Source: [Synechococcus] sp. NIES-970 (GTDB lineage Bacteria > Cyanobacteriota > Cyanobacteriia > Cyanobacteriales > MRBY01). Taken from it: a stretch of DNA of 64,000 bases. The translations under genes and the position numbers were made by a program. The notes beneath the pieces were generated by a model. The model saw only the letters and a program-made list of their open reading frames with translations, was not told where the DNA came from and did not search any database. Within the stretch, counting starts at the first letter, position 1. The number at the start of each line of letters is the position of its first letter. The DNA is taken from positions 1,612,001-1,676,000 of the forward strand of contig AP017959.1 of NCBI GenBank assembly GCA_002356215.1, written 5' to 3'. Below, one piece after another: positions 45,902 through 56,160 of this stretch.

Positions 45902-45927
45902 GCTGCTTCTTGTTTAATTATTTAGAA

Positions 45928-46016
45928 CGGAGAGAGAGGGATTCGAACCCTCGGAGCCGCGTACACGACTCGGCACATTAGCAATGTGCTGCTTTCGACC
46001 ACTCAGCCATCTCTCC
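45928..46016 (-). tRNA. tRNA-Ser(GCU)
   Basis: An 89-base class II tRNA. The acceptor stem GGAGAGA/TCTCTCC closes perfectly and the discriminator is G. The anticodon arm is GCACA-TTGCTAA-TGTGC with anticodon GCT, a long variable arm (CGAGTCGTGTACGCGGCTC) is present, and the T arm is GAGGG-TTCGAAT-CCCTC. The CCA end is not encoded. It decodes AGC and AGU serine codons. Confidence 0.96.
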
Positions 46017-46097
46017 AGGCTTCGACGATAAATGATTGTAGCAGACCTCCCTAAAAAAAGCTAACCTAAAGTCAGCAATTGTCAGGACGGCGGAACT

Positions 46098-46685
46098 ATG
46101 GGCTTTTTCAATGAAGTGGGGCAATTTTTTGAGACGCGTTTGGAAGAATTTCTCAAGGCCCATCCCCAATTGGAACTACAGGCGATCGCCGAACAACTCC
46201 AAGAGCAGGAACGGGAAGCAAGTCGTCTTACCCAAGAATTGCAGCGGCAACTGATTCAGGTGGAGCAGCAAATTACCCAGGTTGCTCAGGATATCCAGCA
46301 TTGGCACAAGCGGGTGCAACAGGCCGAAGCTGGGGGCCGGCCTGATCTCGCCAGGGCCGCCCAAGCACGGGAAGCTGCGCTCCTCCGCCAGGGCAATCAA
46401 CTGTGGGGCAAGATGCAGGGCACAAAAAAACGTCTCGAACAGGCCCAAGCGCTCTTGGTACAACTCCAGCAGAAGCGCCAGGAAGTGAAGCAAAAAATGG
46501 ATGAATTGCAGGCTTCCCAAAAGGTGGAGGATGCTTACAGTAGCAGTTGGGAAAGTTTCACGGGCACAACAGGCGATCGCCAAACCTATACTTATAACAG
46601 TGCCACCGATCCCCTCGAAGCCCAGTTCCAAAAGTGGGAAATGGACGAACAGATCCGTCAGATGAAGCAAAAAATGGGTCGCTAG
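46098..46685 (+). CDS. Cyanobacterial coiled-coil protein (TIGR04376-like)
   Basis: A 195-residue soluble protein. After MGFFNEVGQFFETRLEEFL it is almost entirely a charged helix (residues 25-150), rich in Gln, Glu and Arg, suggesting a long coiled coil. The form and opening resemble the cyanobacterial family I recall as TIGR04376, similar in plan to PspA-like helix proteins but shorter. The tail has a conserved-looking DPLEAQFQKWEMDEQIRQMK segment. Function is unknown. The Uma2 gene starts 41 bases later. Confidence 0.72.
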   Translation: MGFFNEVGQFFETRLEEFLKAHPQLELQAIAEQLQEQEREASRLTQELQRQLIQVEQQITQVAQDIQHWHKRVQQAEAGGRPDLARAAQAREAALLRQGNQLWGKMQGTKKRLEQAQALLVQLQQKRQEVKQKMDELQASQKVEDAYSSSWESFTGTTGDRQTYTYNSATDPLEAQFQKWEMDEQIRQMKQKMGR

Positions 46686-46726
46686 TTTTTCGCCAAGCAA
46701 CTCAGCTTAGATTGAGGAAAATAACG

Positions 46727-47311
46727 ATGATTGCAACACCTCAGTTTCCAGAAAAAATGACTGCTGCGGAATATCTCCAGTGGGAAGAACGACAGGAACT
46801 TCGCTATGAATATATTGATGGTGAAGTTATTGCGATGACTGGAGGAACATTGCCCCACAATGATATTGCTATCAATCTATTAGTTGCTTTAAGAGCGCAC
46901 CTTAAGCCCAGAGGTTGTCGGGTAAATATGTCTGATGTGAAAGTGCAAGGGAAAGCAAATCGGCGTTATTTTTATCCGGATCTGGTAGTAAGTTGTCATC
47001 GTGAAGATCTCAAAGCGCGTAAATGGATTCAGTATCCGAAAGTAATTGTTGAAGTTTTATCGCCAAGCACTTCAAGTTATGACAGCAAAGAAAAGTTGAA
47101 ATATTATCGACAAATGCCTAGCCTAGAAGAATATATTTTGCTTGATTCTGAGCATATTTATGTAGAACCCTATCAACGGCAAACAGGAGAAATGTGGGGC
47201 TATCGAGATTTCGGGGTTGACGATACGCTGGTGATTCCCAGTATTGAATTTGAGTGGGCAGTAGCAGATATTTACGCTGATGTAATTTTAGCGGCGGAGA
47301 ATAGTGAATAA
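46727..47311 (+). CDS. Uma2 (DUF820) family endonuclease-like protein
   Basis: A 194-residue protein of the Uma2 family, which has a PD-(D/E)XK nuclease-like fold and is highly multiplied in cyanobacteria. Visible core: YEYIDGEVIAMTGG near 27-40, the acidic YFYPDLVVSC near 84-93 (Asp), and the VIVEVLSPSTSSYD-KEKL segment near 106-123, where Glu and Lys complete the motif. I chose ATG 46727; the open frame begins inside the upstream gene. Base composition is AT-richer than its neighbours and HIP1 is absent from the coding part. Cellular role is unknown. Confidence 0.85.
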   Translation: MIATPQFPEKMTAAEYLQWEERQELRYEYIDGEVIAMTGGTLPHNDIAINLLVALRAHLKPRGCRVNMSDVKVQGKANRRYFYPDLVVSCHREDLKARKWIQYPKVIVEVLSPSTSSYDSKEKLKYYRQMPSLEEYILLDSEHIYVEPYQRQTGEMWGYRDFGVDDTLVIPSIEFEWAVADIYADVILAAENSE

Positions 47312-47338
47312 TTAGGCGATCGCCGCATTGATTAATAC

Positions 47339-47368
47339 ACAAAAAATCCTCCAAGCATGTGGAGGATT
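47339..47368 (-). terminator. Terminator after homoserine dehydrogenase
   Basis: AATCCTCCA (47345-47353) and TGGAGGATT (47360-47368) form a perfect nine-base stem with a six-base loop. On the minus strand it is followed by T residues. It can also stop transcripts arriving from the Uma2 gene. Confidence 0.8.
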
Positions 47369-47392
47369 AATCGTTTTGAGTGTGAGAATTCA

Positions 47393-48688
47393 CTAAAGAA
47401 CGCGGAGAATACTTGGCACTTCTTTAATTGCCTCTAACCCTTCAATCTCCCGCAGTGCTTCCCGGAAGTTTGCTTCATGGACATCATGGGTAACAACAAC
47501 AATCTCTGCACAATCATCCTGGAGGCCAATCTGCACCACTGACTCCAAGCTCACTTGGTGCTGCCCGAAACAGGTACCCAGATCGCCGATGACACCGGGT
47601 AAATCTTGGGACAAGAAACGTGCATAGAAGCGGGTTTTTAGGGTATCAATGGGCAAAATTTTACTGTAATGCTCATGGGTGCAGCCGAGGAGGGGGTTGA
47701 GTTTTTGGATCACTTGATCCGAATGCAGCAGACCTACCACATGGACAATATCCGAAACCACTGCGCTGGCCGTCGCCCCAGCCCCAGCCCCAGGACCATA
47801 GAACATCACCTGACCGAGGGGTTCCCCTTCCACGAGGATCGCATTGAAGACCCCATTGACACTGGCGAGGGGATGATTTGCGGGAACCAAAGTCGGATGA
47901 ACCCGCAATTGCAGGGCATCTTCTTCGAGGTCGGGCCGTTCGGCGATCGCCAACAGTTTAATCACAAAGCCGAGCTTGGTCGCAAAACTAATATCCGCTG
48001 CGCTGACCGTACGAATTCCTTCGCAGTACACGTGGTCCCGGTTAATCCTGCCGCCAAAGGCCAGGGAGGCGAGAATTGCAATTTTATCGGCAGCATCACC
48101 CCCATCCACATCGGCGCTGGGGTCTGCTTCGGCGTAGCCCAATTGCTGCGCTTCAGCCAACACTTCCCCAAAGTCTGCGCCATGTTGGGCCATCTGGGTG
48201 AGGATGTAGTTCGTGGTGCCGTTGATAATGCCGATGACGCGGGTCAAACGGTTCACGCCTAGAGATTGCTTCAGGGGTTTAATGATCGGAATGCCCCCGC
48301 CGACGGCAGCTTCGAGCATGACGTAGACGCCGGCTTTGTTGGCGGCAGTGTAAATTTCTTCGCCATATTTGGCAATCACCGCCTTATTTGCTGTGACCAC
48401 ATGTTTACCGTTGGCGATCGCCTGAAGAATTAATGTCCGCGCTGGCTCCAAACCCCCCAAGAGTTCAACGACCACCTGAATTTCTGGATCCCTGGCGATC
48501 GCCTCTAGGTCTGTGGTGAGACAACCTGCGGGCAGGTCGATGCTGCGGGGCTTGTCGAGAGAACGTACCCCTACCTTTTTTAACACCACTTCTCCTAACA
48601 GCGGATGACGACCCTGGGGAGAGAGTAAAATCTCTGCCGTACCAGTGCCAACCGTCCCTAAGCCAAGTAAACCAATTCCGATAGCCAC
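47393..48688 (-). CDS. thrA: Homoserine dehydrogenase
   Basis: A 431-residue enzyme reducing aspartate semialdehyde to homoserine in threonine and methionine synthesis. The Rossmann motif GLGTVGTGTAEIL is at residues 8-20, ANKAVIAKYGEEI near 99 and AADPSADVDGGDAADKIAIL near 195-214 with the catalytic region. An ACT domain (residues 350-431) gives feedback control by threonine. It is the single-function form, not fused to aspartokinase. The symbol could equally be hom. Confidence 0.92.
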   Translation of the reverse strand: MAIGIGLLGLGTVGTGTAEILLSPQGRHPLLGEVVLKKVGVRSLDKPRSIDLPAGCLTTDLEAIARDPEIQVVVELLGGLEPARTLILQAIANGKHVVTANKAVIAKYGEEIYTAANKAGVYVMLEAAVGGGIPIIKPLKQSLGVNRLTRVIGIINGTTNYILTQMAQHGADFGEVLAEAQQLGYAEADPSADVDGGDAADKIAILASLAFGGRINRDHVYCEGIRTVSAADISFATKLGFVIKLLAIAERPDLEEDALQLRVHPTLVPANHPLASVNGVFNAILVEGEPLGQVMFYGPGAGAGATASAVVSDIVHVVGLLHSDQVIQKLNPLLGCTHEHYSKILPIDTLKTRFYARFLSQDLPGVIGDLGTCFGQHQVSLESVVQIGLQDDCAEIVVVTHDVHEANFREALREIEGLEAIKEVPSILRVL

Positions 48689-48763
48689 AACTTTTTCCTT
48701 AGCGTAACGTCAAGATAATATTCCATTATCCCCCATTACCTGGACGCCCGAGCCCCGTCGTTG

Positions 48764-49243
48764 TTACTTCCGGTGCTGAATTTCTAAAATATAGGGGTAA
48801 TATTGCCGCTCTTGTCGGGAGCCGACCCACACTTCATAATTGCCGACTTTCCATTCGCCCCGAATCTCTGGGTTGTGGCTCGCGGCATCATCATTGCACC
48901 AGACACCGCCCGGGCCACGTACGACTAGAACTGTATCACCGACACTTTCTACGCTCAGTTCCAGGTCACTAAAAAAATTGTGCAGACTAAGGCGATGGTC
49001 GGCGTGGGTATCAATAAAGCCAACACAGGGACCCGTAGGACTTTCGACGATGCCGATTAAATCGGCTGCCCGTTCATCACCACCACTGACCCCCCGCAAG
49101 ACCTGGGGGTTGGGGCTAAAACCAGACTTCAAATCGAGATTTTCAAAAATTGCCTGCTTTGGGGCTGGCTGGGCGATCACCGGAGCGATCGCCAATTCCA
49201 GACCCACAATACCCACGCAGACCCCAAAAAACCGTTGCCACAT
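48764..49243 (-). CDS. Exported protein of unknown function
   Basis: A 159-residue protein with a signal peptide (FFGVCVGIVGLELAIAPVIAQ, probable cut after residue 24). The mature part is a likely beta-sandwich with CVGFIDTHADHRLSL near residue 93, DTVLVVRGPGGVWCNDDAA near 117 and GEWKVGNYEVWVGS near 138. Two cysteines could pair. The closing pattern, a Trp-Cys-Asn-Asp motif and GxYxVWVG, recalls periplasmic or outer-surface domains found in many cyanobacteria, but I do not know a named function. It is 75 bases downstream-side of thrA's start, same strand. Confidence 0.7.
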   Translation of the reverse strand: MWQRFFGVCVGIVGLELAIAPVIAQPAPKQAIFENLDLKSGFSPNPQVLRGVSGGDERAADLIGIVESPTGPCVGFIDTHADHRLSLHNFFSDLELSVESVGDTVLVVRGPGGVWCNDDAASHNPEIRGEWKVGNYEVWVGSRQERQYYPYILEIQHRK

Positions 49244-49331
49244 AGATCAAATTACTTATTTTTATTGCTAGCCAAGCTTGATCTTGCTAGACGCGACCCA
49301 AAAGTCAAGAGTTCCGTGGCAGAGCATCGCC

Positions 49332-49619
49332 CTAGCGCAGGAGCATCATCAAAATTCCCTGTTGCCCGAGGAGGATTTCCCGCAATAGGGTAACAATCCC
49401 CACCCAAATCACCGGGGAGATATCAATACCACCCAGGGGGGGGACTAATTTTCGCGTCGGAGCTAAGAGGGGCTCCGTCGGCAGTACCACAAGGCTAAAG
49501 GGTAATTTTGTCAGCTCTGCCTGGGGATACCAAGTTAAAACAATCCGAAAAATAAAAAATAATGTCATTGCACCCAACAACAGGTTGAGCCCTAAACTCG
49601 TCGCCGCTAACCAAGCCAT
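49332..49619 (-). CDS. YggT-family membrane protein (Ycf19-like)
   Basis: A 95-residue protein with two membrane spans. The family core is FRIVLTWYPQ near residues 24-33, PTEPLLAPTRKLVPPLGGIDISPVI near 47-71 (in parts), and a second span after it. YggT/Ycf19 proteins act in membrane organisation; plant and cyanobacterial relatives influence thylakoid nucleoid or cytochrome b6 haem insertion. Which applies here is not known. Confidence 0.87.
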   Translation of the reverse strand: MAWLAATSLGLNLLLGAMTLFFIFRIVLTWYPQAELTKLPFSLVVLPTEPLLAPTRKLVPPLGGIDISPVIWVGIVTLLREILLGQQGILMMLLR

Positions 49620-49825
49620 GGCAATTTTCCTACAAAATTTTGATGCACCAAAGATTAATTTAGCTTAACTTCGGGCGCGATCTCCAAGAAAGCACTCCAA
49701 AATTGGGACACCTAAGCGACGCTGACTGCATCTGTTCCCCCAGGCGATCGCTATTACCCATTACTGGTTCCTACAAAGGAAACACCAGCCGATCAAACAT
49801 CACCCAAAAACCCAGGATAAAAACC

Positions 49826-50311
49826 GTGAAAAAACTGATTTTACCCACCTTCTGCCTCATTGCCCTTAGCCTCGGGGGCTGCGGTATGGTTCAAGAAATG
49901 ATCGTCGAAAAAGTCGTCGAAGTGGGAACTGGCGAAAAAGTGGATATCAACACGGCCCAAGAAAGTGTCACGATCAAATCAGGTGATGAGAGCATTGCCT
50001 TTAGTAGCGGCGAAAATGTCAAAATCCCTGCCGCCTTCCCCAACGATATCTATGTTTACAACAATGCTGAGGTGAAGATGGCGATGGATCTCCCTGAAGG
50101 GATTTCTGTTTCCTTTGTCACGAATGAGAGCGTTGCTGCTGTGCGCGAAAAATACGAAGCGGAAATGGCCAGGAGCGGTTGGTCAAAAGAAATGAGCATG
50201 GATCTCAATGGCCAAGTGATCTTCGGCTTCCAAAAACAAGACCGCGCTTCTCAAATCATGATCTATGAAGATGGGCAAAGTACATTGATTCAAATTACAG
50301 CGAAAAAGTAA
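49826..50311 (+). CDS. Lipoprotein of unknown function
   Basis: A 161-residue predicted lipoprotein. I chose GTG 49826, which has AGGA upstream and begins VKKLILPTFCLIALSLGGC, a signal peptide with lipobox Leu-Gly-Gly-Cys and lipidated Cys19. The mature part is a mixed alpha/beta domain with DIYVYNNAEVKMAMDLPEG near 75 and a MARSGWSKE turn near 118. The open frame extends further upstream without a signal. I do not recognise a family. It is convergent with accC. Confidence 0.68.
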   Translation: MKKLILPTFCLIALSLGGCGMVQEMIVEKVVEVGTGEKVDINTAQESVTIKSGDESIAFSSGENVKIPAAFPNDIYVYNNAEVKMAMDLPEGISVSFVTNESVAAVREKYEAEMARSGWSKEMSMDLNGQVIFGFQKQDRASQIMIYEDGQSTLIQITAKK

Positions 50312-50375
50312 GCCCTGCCCAAAATTTGTGGGGATGCCCATCTATGGGGGGAGGTTTAATGGCTCCCGGAGAGCC

Positions 50376-51722
50376 CTAGGGCAACATGTGTTGTTGGATA
50401 AAATTCGTATCCACATCCGCCGCTAAAAATGCCGGGTGATTGAGGATCTTTTGGTGGAAGCCAATGGTGGTGGAAACACCAGTAATGGCACATTCCCGTA
50501 AGGCCCGGCGCATTCGCCGGATCGCTGTGTCCCGATCTGGCCCCCAGACAATGAGTTTCCCGATGAGGGAGTCATAGTAGGGAGAAACTTCGTAATCGGT
50601 ATAAACGTGGGAATCCATTCGCACGCCGGGGCCGCCGGGGGGCAAATAGCCGCTGATTTTACCGGGGGTAGGCCGAAAGTCATGGTCGGGGTCTTCGGCA
50701 TTGATCCGACATTCGATCGCATGGCCATTAAGGACAACTTGGTTTTGATTAAGGCTGAGGCGATCGCCTTGGGCGATTTTGATTTGTTCAGCAATGAGAT
50801 CTAACCCTGTGATCATCTCCGTAACGGGGTGTTCTACTTGGATTCGAGTATTCATCTCCATGAAGTAAAAATCCCCGTTTTTGTCCACGAGAAATTCCAC
50901 CGTTCCCGCACCCACATAATCAATCGACTTCGCTGCCTTGACCGCCGCTTTTCCCATTCTTTCTCGCAGGCGGGGGGTAAGGATTGCGCTAGGAGCTTCT
51001 TCTAAGAGTTTTTGGTGTCGCCGCTGGATCGAACAATCCCGTTCCCCAAGGTGAATGACGTTGCCATATTGATCGGCCAAGATCTGAAACTCGATATGTC
51101 GCGGCCGCTCAATGAATTTTTCGATATAAACACCCCCATTGCCAAAGGCAGCCTCTGCTTCCCCTTGGGCCGCCCGGTACAACCGGGGTAGCTCTTCGGC
51201 ATTGGGTACGAGGCGCATCCCCCGACCACCCCCACCAGCGGTGGCTTTGATCATCACTGGGTAGCCGATTTGCTGGGCAATGTCGAGGGCTTGTTCTTCG
51301 CTGAGGACGAGGCCGGGACTCCCTGGGACCGTTGGGACCTTCGCCGCTTGCATGGTTTTTTTGGCTGTGGATTTATCCCCCATGGCGATCATTGCTTCGG
51401 GAGAAGGGCCAATGAAGGTAATTTGGTGGTCGGCACAAATTTCTGCAAATTTAGCATTTTCGGCGAGAAAGCCATAGCCGGGATGGATGGCATCGGCATT
51501 GCTGCTGAGGGCGGCGGCGATGATATTCGGAATATTGAGATAGCTCTTATTACTCTGGGGTGGGCCGATACAAATACTCTCATCGGCAAGCTGGACGTGG
51601 AGGGCTTGGCGATCTACGGTGGAGTGGACGGCAACTGTGGCAATGCCGAGTTCCTGACAGGTGTGAATAATGCGTAGGGCAACTTCTCCGCGATTGGCGA
51701 TGAGAATTTTTGAAAACTGCAT
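50376..51722 (-). CDS. accC: Biotin carboxylase subunit of acetyl-CoA carboxylase
   Basis: A 448-residue ATP-grasp enzyme that carboxylates biotin on AccB, the first step of fatty-acid synthesis. Signatures are [13 protein letters not shown] at residues 6-18, [15 protein letters not shown] near 80, the glycine loop [12 protein letters not shown] near 159-170, and [18 protein letters not shown] near 285-302. It is away from accB, as is usual in cyanobacteria. Its stop faces that of the lipoprotein gene 64 bases away. Confidence 0.95.
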   Translation of the reverse strand: MQFSKILIANRGEVALRIIHTCQELGIATVAVHSTVDRQALHVQLADESICIGPPQSNKSYLNIPNIIAAALSSNADAIHPGYGFLAENAKFAEICADHQITFIGPSPEAMIAMGDKSTAKKTMQAAKVPTVPGSPGLVLSEEQALDIAQQIGYPVMIKATAGGGGRGMRLVPNAEELPRLYRAAQGEAEAAFGNGGVYIEKFIERPRHIEFQILADQYGNVIHLGERDCSIQRRHQKLLEEAPSAILTPRLRERMGKAAVKAAKSIDYVGAGTVEFLVDKNGDFYFMEMNTRIQVEHPVTEMITGLDLIAEQIKIAQGDRLSLNQNQVVLNGHAIECRINAEDPDHDFRPTPGKISGYLPPGGPGVRMDSHVYTDYEVSPYYDSLIGKLIVWGPDRDTAIRRMRRALRECAITGVSTTIGFHQKILNHPAFLAADVDTNFIQQHMLP

Positions 51723-51862
51723 GGTGTTCCGTTGGCGTTTGCATCCCCAGTGTGATGGGTAGCCAACATTATCATGGTAAGGGGGAGTTTAGGGCAAGGG
51801 ACAGCCTTCGGGATTGGCCATCTTCGGCGATCGCCTTTTTTAAAATGCTGTCTATCTATAAA

Positions 51863-51893
51863 TAAAAAAGGTGAGCCAGTTTTGACCCACCTT
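51863..51893 (-). terminator. Terminator after acnB
   Basis: On the minus strand, AAGGTGGG pairs with CTCACCTT (one mismatch), followed by six T. The arms are at 51868-51875 and 51886-51893. It lies 22 bases beyond the acnB stop. Confidence 0.78.
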
Positions 51894-51914
51894 GACTGAA
51901 TCTAATCAATTAAT

Positions 51915-54521
51915 TTATTTCGCACCAACAGGCATACCAAGGAGATCTTCAATCTTCGGCATATCTTCGAGGGCAATGACGCGACCCTCATCCTCAAACC
52001 CTGCAATTTCATCAAAGTTGAGGTAACGGTATAGATCGCCCTTAAACGGATCAATCTTTTCAGAGACGATCGCCTGATATTCTTCAACCGTGGGAATCTT
52101 ACCGAGGAGCGCACAAACTGCCGCCAATTCCGCCGAACCAAGGTACACCTGCGCCCCCTTACCCATGCGGTTATTGAAGTTACGGGTTGAAGTCGAAAAC
52201 ACCGTTGCATTATCTTCCACACGGGCTTGATTCCCCATACAGAGCGAACAACCGGGCATTTCTGTCCGCGCACCTGCCGCCGCAAATACACCGTAAACCC
52301 CTTCCTCGCGGAGCTGCTGTTCATCCATGCGGGTGGGCGGACAAATCCAGAGGCGACCTTTCACTGTGCCAGCCCCCTCAAGAATTTTCGCAGCGGCGCG
52401 ATAGTGACCGATGTTCGTCATGCAGGAACCGATAAACACCTCATCAACGCGATCGCCTGCGCATTCGGACATCAATTTGACGTTATCGGGATCGTTCGGC
52501 GCGGCGACGATGGGTTCTTTGATCTCATTGAGATTCACCTCGATCACATCGGCATATTCCGCATCAGGATCCGCAGACATCAACGAAGGATTTGCCAACC
52601 ATTCCTCCATCTTGGCAATACGACGAAGCAGGGTACGGGCATCAGAGTAACCACGGGCGATCATGTTTTTCATCAGCACCACGTTGGAACGCAGATATTC
52701 CGCGACAGTTTCCTCACTGAGCTTAATCGTCGAACCAGAACAGGAACGCTCAGCAGTGGCATCGGTCAATTCAAAGGCTTGCTCCACCTTGAGATCCGGC
52801 AGTCCTTCCATCTCCATGATGCGACCGTTAAAGACGTTAATCTTGTTCTCCTTGCCCACGGTCAATTTACCCTGTTGCATCGCCACCCAAGGAATCGCAT
52901 TAACGATATCGCGCAGGGTGACACCGGGTTGCAGTTCGCCCGTAAATTTCACGAGAACCGATTCCGGCATATCGAGGGGCATCACACCCAATGCCGCCGC
53001 AAATGCCACCAAACCGGAACCCGCCGGGAAGGAAATACCAAGAGGGAAACGGGTGTGGGAATCGCCACCAGTGCCAACGGTATCGGGCAACAACATCCGG
53101 TTCAGCCACGAGTGAATAATGCCATCCCCCGGACGCAACGCCACACCGCCACGGGTGGAGAAGAAATCGGGCAGTTGTTTGTGGGTTTTGATATCGACGG
53201 GTTTGGGATAGGCTGCCGTATGACAGAAGGTTTGCAGCACGAGATCGGCGTTGAAACCGAGACAGGCTAACTCTTTCAGTTCATCGCGAGTCATGGGACC
53301 AGTGGTATCTTGGGAACCTACGGTGGTCATGATCGGTTCGCAGGATGTGCCGGGACGAACGCCTTCTAAACCACACGCTTTACCCACCATTTTTTGGGCC
53401 AAGGTAAAGCCTTTGTGGGTATCTTCAGGCAGCGAGGGACGGACAAACAGGGTTGTCGGCTCCATGCCAAGGGCTGCACGGGTTTTATCGGTGAGGGCGC
53501 GACCAATCAGGAGGGGAATGCGACCGCCGGCCCGGACTTCATCGAGGATCGTTTCCGGCTTGAGATCGAAGCTGCAAAGGGTTTCGCCTGCTTCGTTGGT
53601 GATCTTGCCGGCGTAGGGATGGATGGTGATCACATCGCCTGTGTTGAGTTGGGTGACATCGCACTCGATGGGCAGGGCGCCAGAATCTTCGGCGGTGTTA
53701 AAGAAAATGGGGGCAATTTTGCCGCCGAGGATGTAACCACCTGCTTTTTTGTTGGGAACGAAGGGAATTTCTTCGCCAATGTGCCAGAGAACGGAGTTGA
53801 TCGCGGATTTACGGGAGGAGCCTGTACCGACCACATCCCCCACATAGGCAACGGGATGTCCTTTTTGCTTCAATTCAGCGATGGTCGCTAAACCGTCGGG
53901 CATTTTCGATTCCAACATCGCCAAGGCATGGAGCGGAATATCGGGGCGGGTCGTGGCGTGGGGCGCAGGGGAAAGATCGTCGGTGTTGGTTTCACCGGGG
54001 ACTTTAAAGACTGTCACCGTGATGGTTTCGGGGAGTTTTGACTTATTGATAAACCAGGCCGCTTCTGCCCAGGCATCGATCGCCTGTTTTGCGTAGGGGT
54101 TGGTTGCCGACAGTTCGAGCACGTCGTTAAACGCGTCAAAGACCAGAATGGTCTTACTCAGGGCATCCGCCGCCGCCTGGGCGATCGCCCCATCCTCAGA
54201 TTTGAGTAATTCGACGAGGGATTGCACATTGTAGCCGCCGATCATCGTGCCGAGCAGTTCTACGGCCCCTTGGGGGTTAATCAATGGACAGGTGATTTCT
54301 TTTTTCGCCACCGCTGTTAAAAAGCCAGCCTTCACATAGGCAGCCTCATCCACCCCAGGGGGAATGCGATCGCGCAACAAACTGAGCAATTCTTCCCTGT
54401 CGGCTTCAGGGGGATTTTTGAGCAGTTCACAGAGTTCCGCTGTCTGTTCTGCCGTGAGAGGGAGCGGCGGAATGCCTAATTCGGCACGTTCGGCGGCATG
54501 GTTGCGGTAGGCTTCTAGCAT
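51915..54521 (-). CDS. acnB: Aconitate hydratase B
   Basis: A 868-residue bifunctional aconitase B (2-methylisocitrate dehydratase capable). The N-terminal HEAT-like domain is seen at residues 1-160, the swivelling domain after it, and the iron-sulfur domain near the C-terminal half. Cluster ligands are in [10 protein letters not shown]-type GSCMTNIGH near 706 and [12 protein letters not shown] near 768. It isomerises citrate to isocitrate in the TCA pathway. Cyanobacteria normally have only AcnB. A strong terminator follows. Confidence 0.95.
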   Translation of the reverse strand: MLEAYRNHAAERAELGIPPLPLTAEQTAELCELLKNPPEADREELLSLLRDRIPPGVDEAAYVKAGFLTAVAKKEITCPLINPQGAVELLGTMIGGYNVQSLVELLKSEDGAIAQAAADALSKTILVFDAFNDVLELSATNPYAKQAIDAWAEAAWFINKSKLPETITVTVFKVPGETNTDDLSPAPHATTRPDIPLHALAMLESKMPDGLATIAELKQKGHPVAYVGDVVGTGSSRKSAINSVLWHIGEEIPFVPNKKAGGYILGGKIAPIFFNTAEDSGALPIECDVTQLNTGDVITIHPYAGKITNEAGETLCSFDLKPETILDEVRAGGRIPLLIGRALTDKTRAALGMEPTTLFVRPSLPEDTHKGFTLAQKMVGKACGLEGVRPGTSCEPIMTTVGSQDTTGPMTRDELKELACLGFNADLVLQTFCHTAAYPKPVDIKTHKQLPDFFSTRGGVALRPGDGIIHSWLNRMLLPDTVGTGGDSHTRFPLGISFPAGSGLVAFAAALGVMPLDMPESVLVKFTGELQPGVTLRDIVNAIPWVAMQQGKLTVGKENKINVFNGRIMEMEGLPDLKVEQAFELTDATAERSCSGSTIKLSEETVAEYLRSNVVLMKNMIARGYSDARTLLRRIAKMEEWLANPSLMSADPDAEYADVIEVNLNEIKEPIVAAPNDPDNVKLMSECAGDRVDEVFIGSCMTNIGHYRAAAKILEGAGTVKGRLWICPPTRMDEQQLREEGVYGVFAAAGARTEMPGCSLCMGNQARVEDNATVFSTSTRNFNNRMGKGAQVYLGSAELAAVCALLGKIPTVEEYQAIVSEKIDPFKGDLYRYLNFDEIAGFEDEGRVIALEDMPKIEDLLGMPVGAK

Positions 54522-54638
54522 AGGGAGATTGATCGAATATCTAACGTTTTAGATACTCTATTGTAATGCCCGCTGTGATGGCGCTATGGGTGAACAATCT
54601 GGTGCTTCGTGAATTCTGCTGAGGTCAGATAGCCTTGC

Positions 54639-56090
54639 CTAAAGGATTTTTTGCAGCAGTCGATAAATCAGAGTAAACAAGGCGATCGCCGCCACTGAGG
54701 CTGCTCCAACTAAAACGGCAATAATCACGAGGGTCGTGAATTCTACTGTTTTCACCAGGAAAAAGGCCGCCCCCAGGGTAATCACCCCGAGGATAAACAT
54801 CTCCTTGAGTTCAAGAATTTTTCGGGCGATCGCCAAAATGATCAGACCCATGGCCCCGCCCCAAACACCGATTGCCAAATTTCCCGCCAGGAGACTCCCT
54901 GTAACCATAAACAGGAGGATGCCTTCAAAGCCTGTAAAGGCACTCCCAAGCAGCAGTGGGATCACCGAGCCCGATGATTTTTGTGTTGGCGCCGGGTTTT
55001 TTTGAGCAGATTTAGGGGGCTTTTGCAGCGCCGTAGGGGGTGACGGTTGAGCTGGGAGCACTGAAGCTGAAGCACTGGGAGCACTTGGGGTCGGAGGTGC
55101 TGCTGGTTGCATCGATGCTTGTCCCTGGCTCGGCAAGGCCAAAAGCTTCAGGGCTATCTGGGCTGATTTCGGGCGATCGCCTGGGGTCGGTTCTAACATC
55201 AAATCTAAAAGCGCCCCAAACCGGGGTTCAATTTTTTGGATAAATTTGCGCCAGAGCCACTTATTTTGATAGCCATCAAACAACGCTTCGGGGGTTTCCC
55301 CGGTTAACAAGACAACACAGGTTACCGCCAAGGCGTAGAGATCCGTGGCTGGATAAACCTGGGCGCCCCGCATCTGTTCCGGTGGCGCATAGCCTGGAGA
55401 ATAAATCCCCGTTGAGCGTTGGGACATACTGGTCCCACCAGCCCCGGCGGCCACTTCTTTCACCGCCCCAAAATCTAGCAGATAAAGCGTCCCGTCCACA
55501 TGGCGCATAATATTCGACGGCTTAATATCCCTGTGAATTGTTCCCTGGTCATGGACAAAGGCCAACACCTGCAACATCGATTCGAAAATTGCTCTGACCT
55601 CTGTTTCTGGCAACTTACCCCGGGCAGCCAATTCTTGTTCTAAATCTTGGCCCTCGATATATTCCTGTACCAAGTAGAAGTATTGATCCGTCCCTTGACC
55701 CTGAGATTTCGGCACGATCAACGGAAAAAACGCAAACAAATCCGGGATTTGGGGGTGACGGTTGCCAATGCGTTCTAGGACATGGGCTTCCCGCTCAAAC
55801 AACTCCTGGGCCAGAGCCAACTGTTGATCGTCTAAATTACCCATGGGTTGGAACTGCTTCACCACGCATAGACGCATTGTCGGGGTGTAGCGATCGCGCG
55901 CTAAAAAAGCCGTACCAAATCCCCCTTGCCCCAAAAGCTTTTGGGGTAAATAGCGCCCACCTAAAATTAAATGCATCCCACAACTGGTGCAATATTTTTG
56001 TTGTGCTGTTTTCAGTTGAGTCGGATCGTCGAGATCACTGAACTGATTTTGGGGATGGTGACATCCAGGACGGGTGCAGAGGATCTCCAT
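54639..56090 (-). CDS. SpkB-like Ser/Thr protein kinase with Cys-rich N-terminus
   Basis: A 483-residue Hanks-type kinase. The N-terminal 40 residues have four cysteines (5, 10, 34, 37) in a zinc-ribbon-like arrangement as in SpkB of Synechocystis. The kinase domain (about 47-310) has GQGGFG at 54-59, Lys78 in VVKQF, HRDIKPSN near 195 and DFGAVKE near 215. A Pro/Ala-rich linker (330-375) joins it to four or so membrane helices at the C-terminus. A redox-sensing role for the Cys pair region is an inference. Confidence 0.85.
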   Translation of the reverse strand: MEILCTRPGCHHPQNQFSDLDDPTQLKTAQQKYCTSCGMHLILGGRYLPQKLLGQGGFGTAFLARDRYTPTMRLCVVKQFQPMGNLDDQQLALAQELFEREAHVLERIGNRHPQIPDLFAFFPLIVPKSQGQGTDQYFYLVQEYIEGQDLEQELAARGKLPETEVRAIFESMLQVLAFVHDQGTIHRDIKPSNIMRHVDGTLYLLDFGAVKEVAAGAGGTSMSQRSTGIYSPGYAPPEQMRGAQVYPATDLYALAVTCVVLLTGETPEALFDGYQNKWLWRKFIQKIEPRFGALLDLMLEPTPGDRPKSAQIALKLLALPSQGQASMQPAAPPTPSAPSASASVLPAQPSPPTALQKPPKSAQKNPAPTQKSSGSVIPLLLGSAFTGFEGILLFMVTGSLLAGNLAIGVWGGAMGLIILAIARKILELKEMFILGVITLGAAFFLVKTVEFTTLVIIAVLVGAASVAAIALFTLIYRLLQKIL

Positions 56091-56160
56091 ACTAGGGGAT
56101 TGTAATCAAAAAGATGAGGTAAAAATTATGTTGCGCTGCTTTGGATCCTAACAGAGAACC

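Noticed and set aside
52227-53270. Plus-strand frame of 347 codons inside acnB
   Set aside because: It is fully antisense to acnB, which has clear motifs throughout, and its translation is His/Arg/Thr-rich without any recognisable domain.
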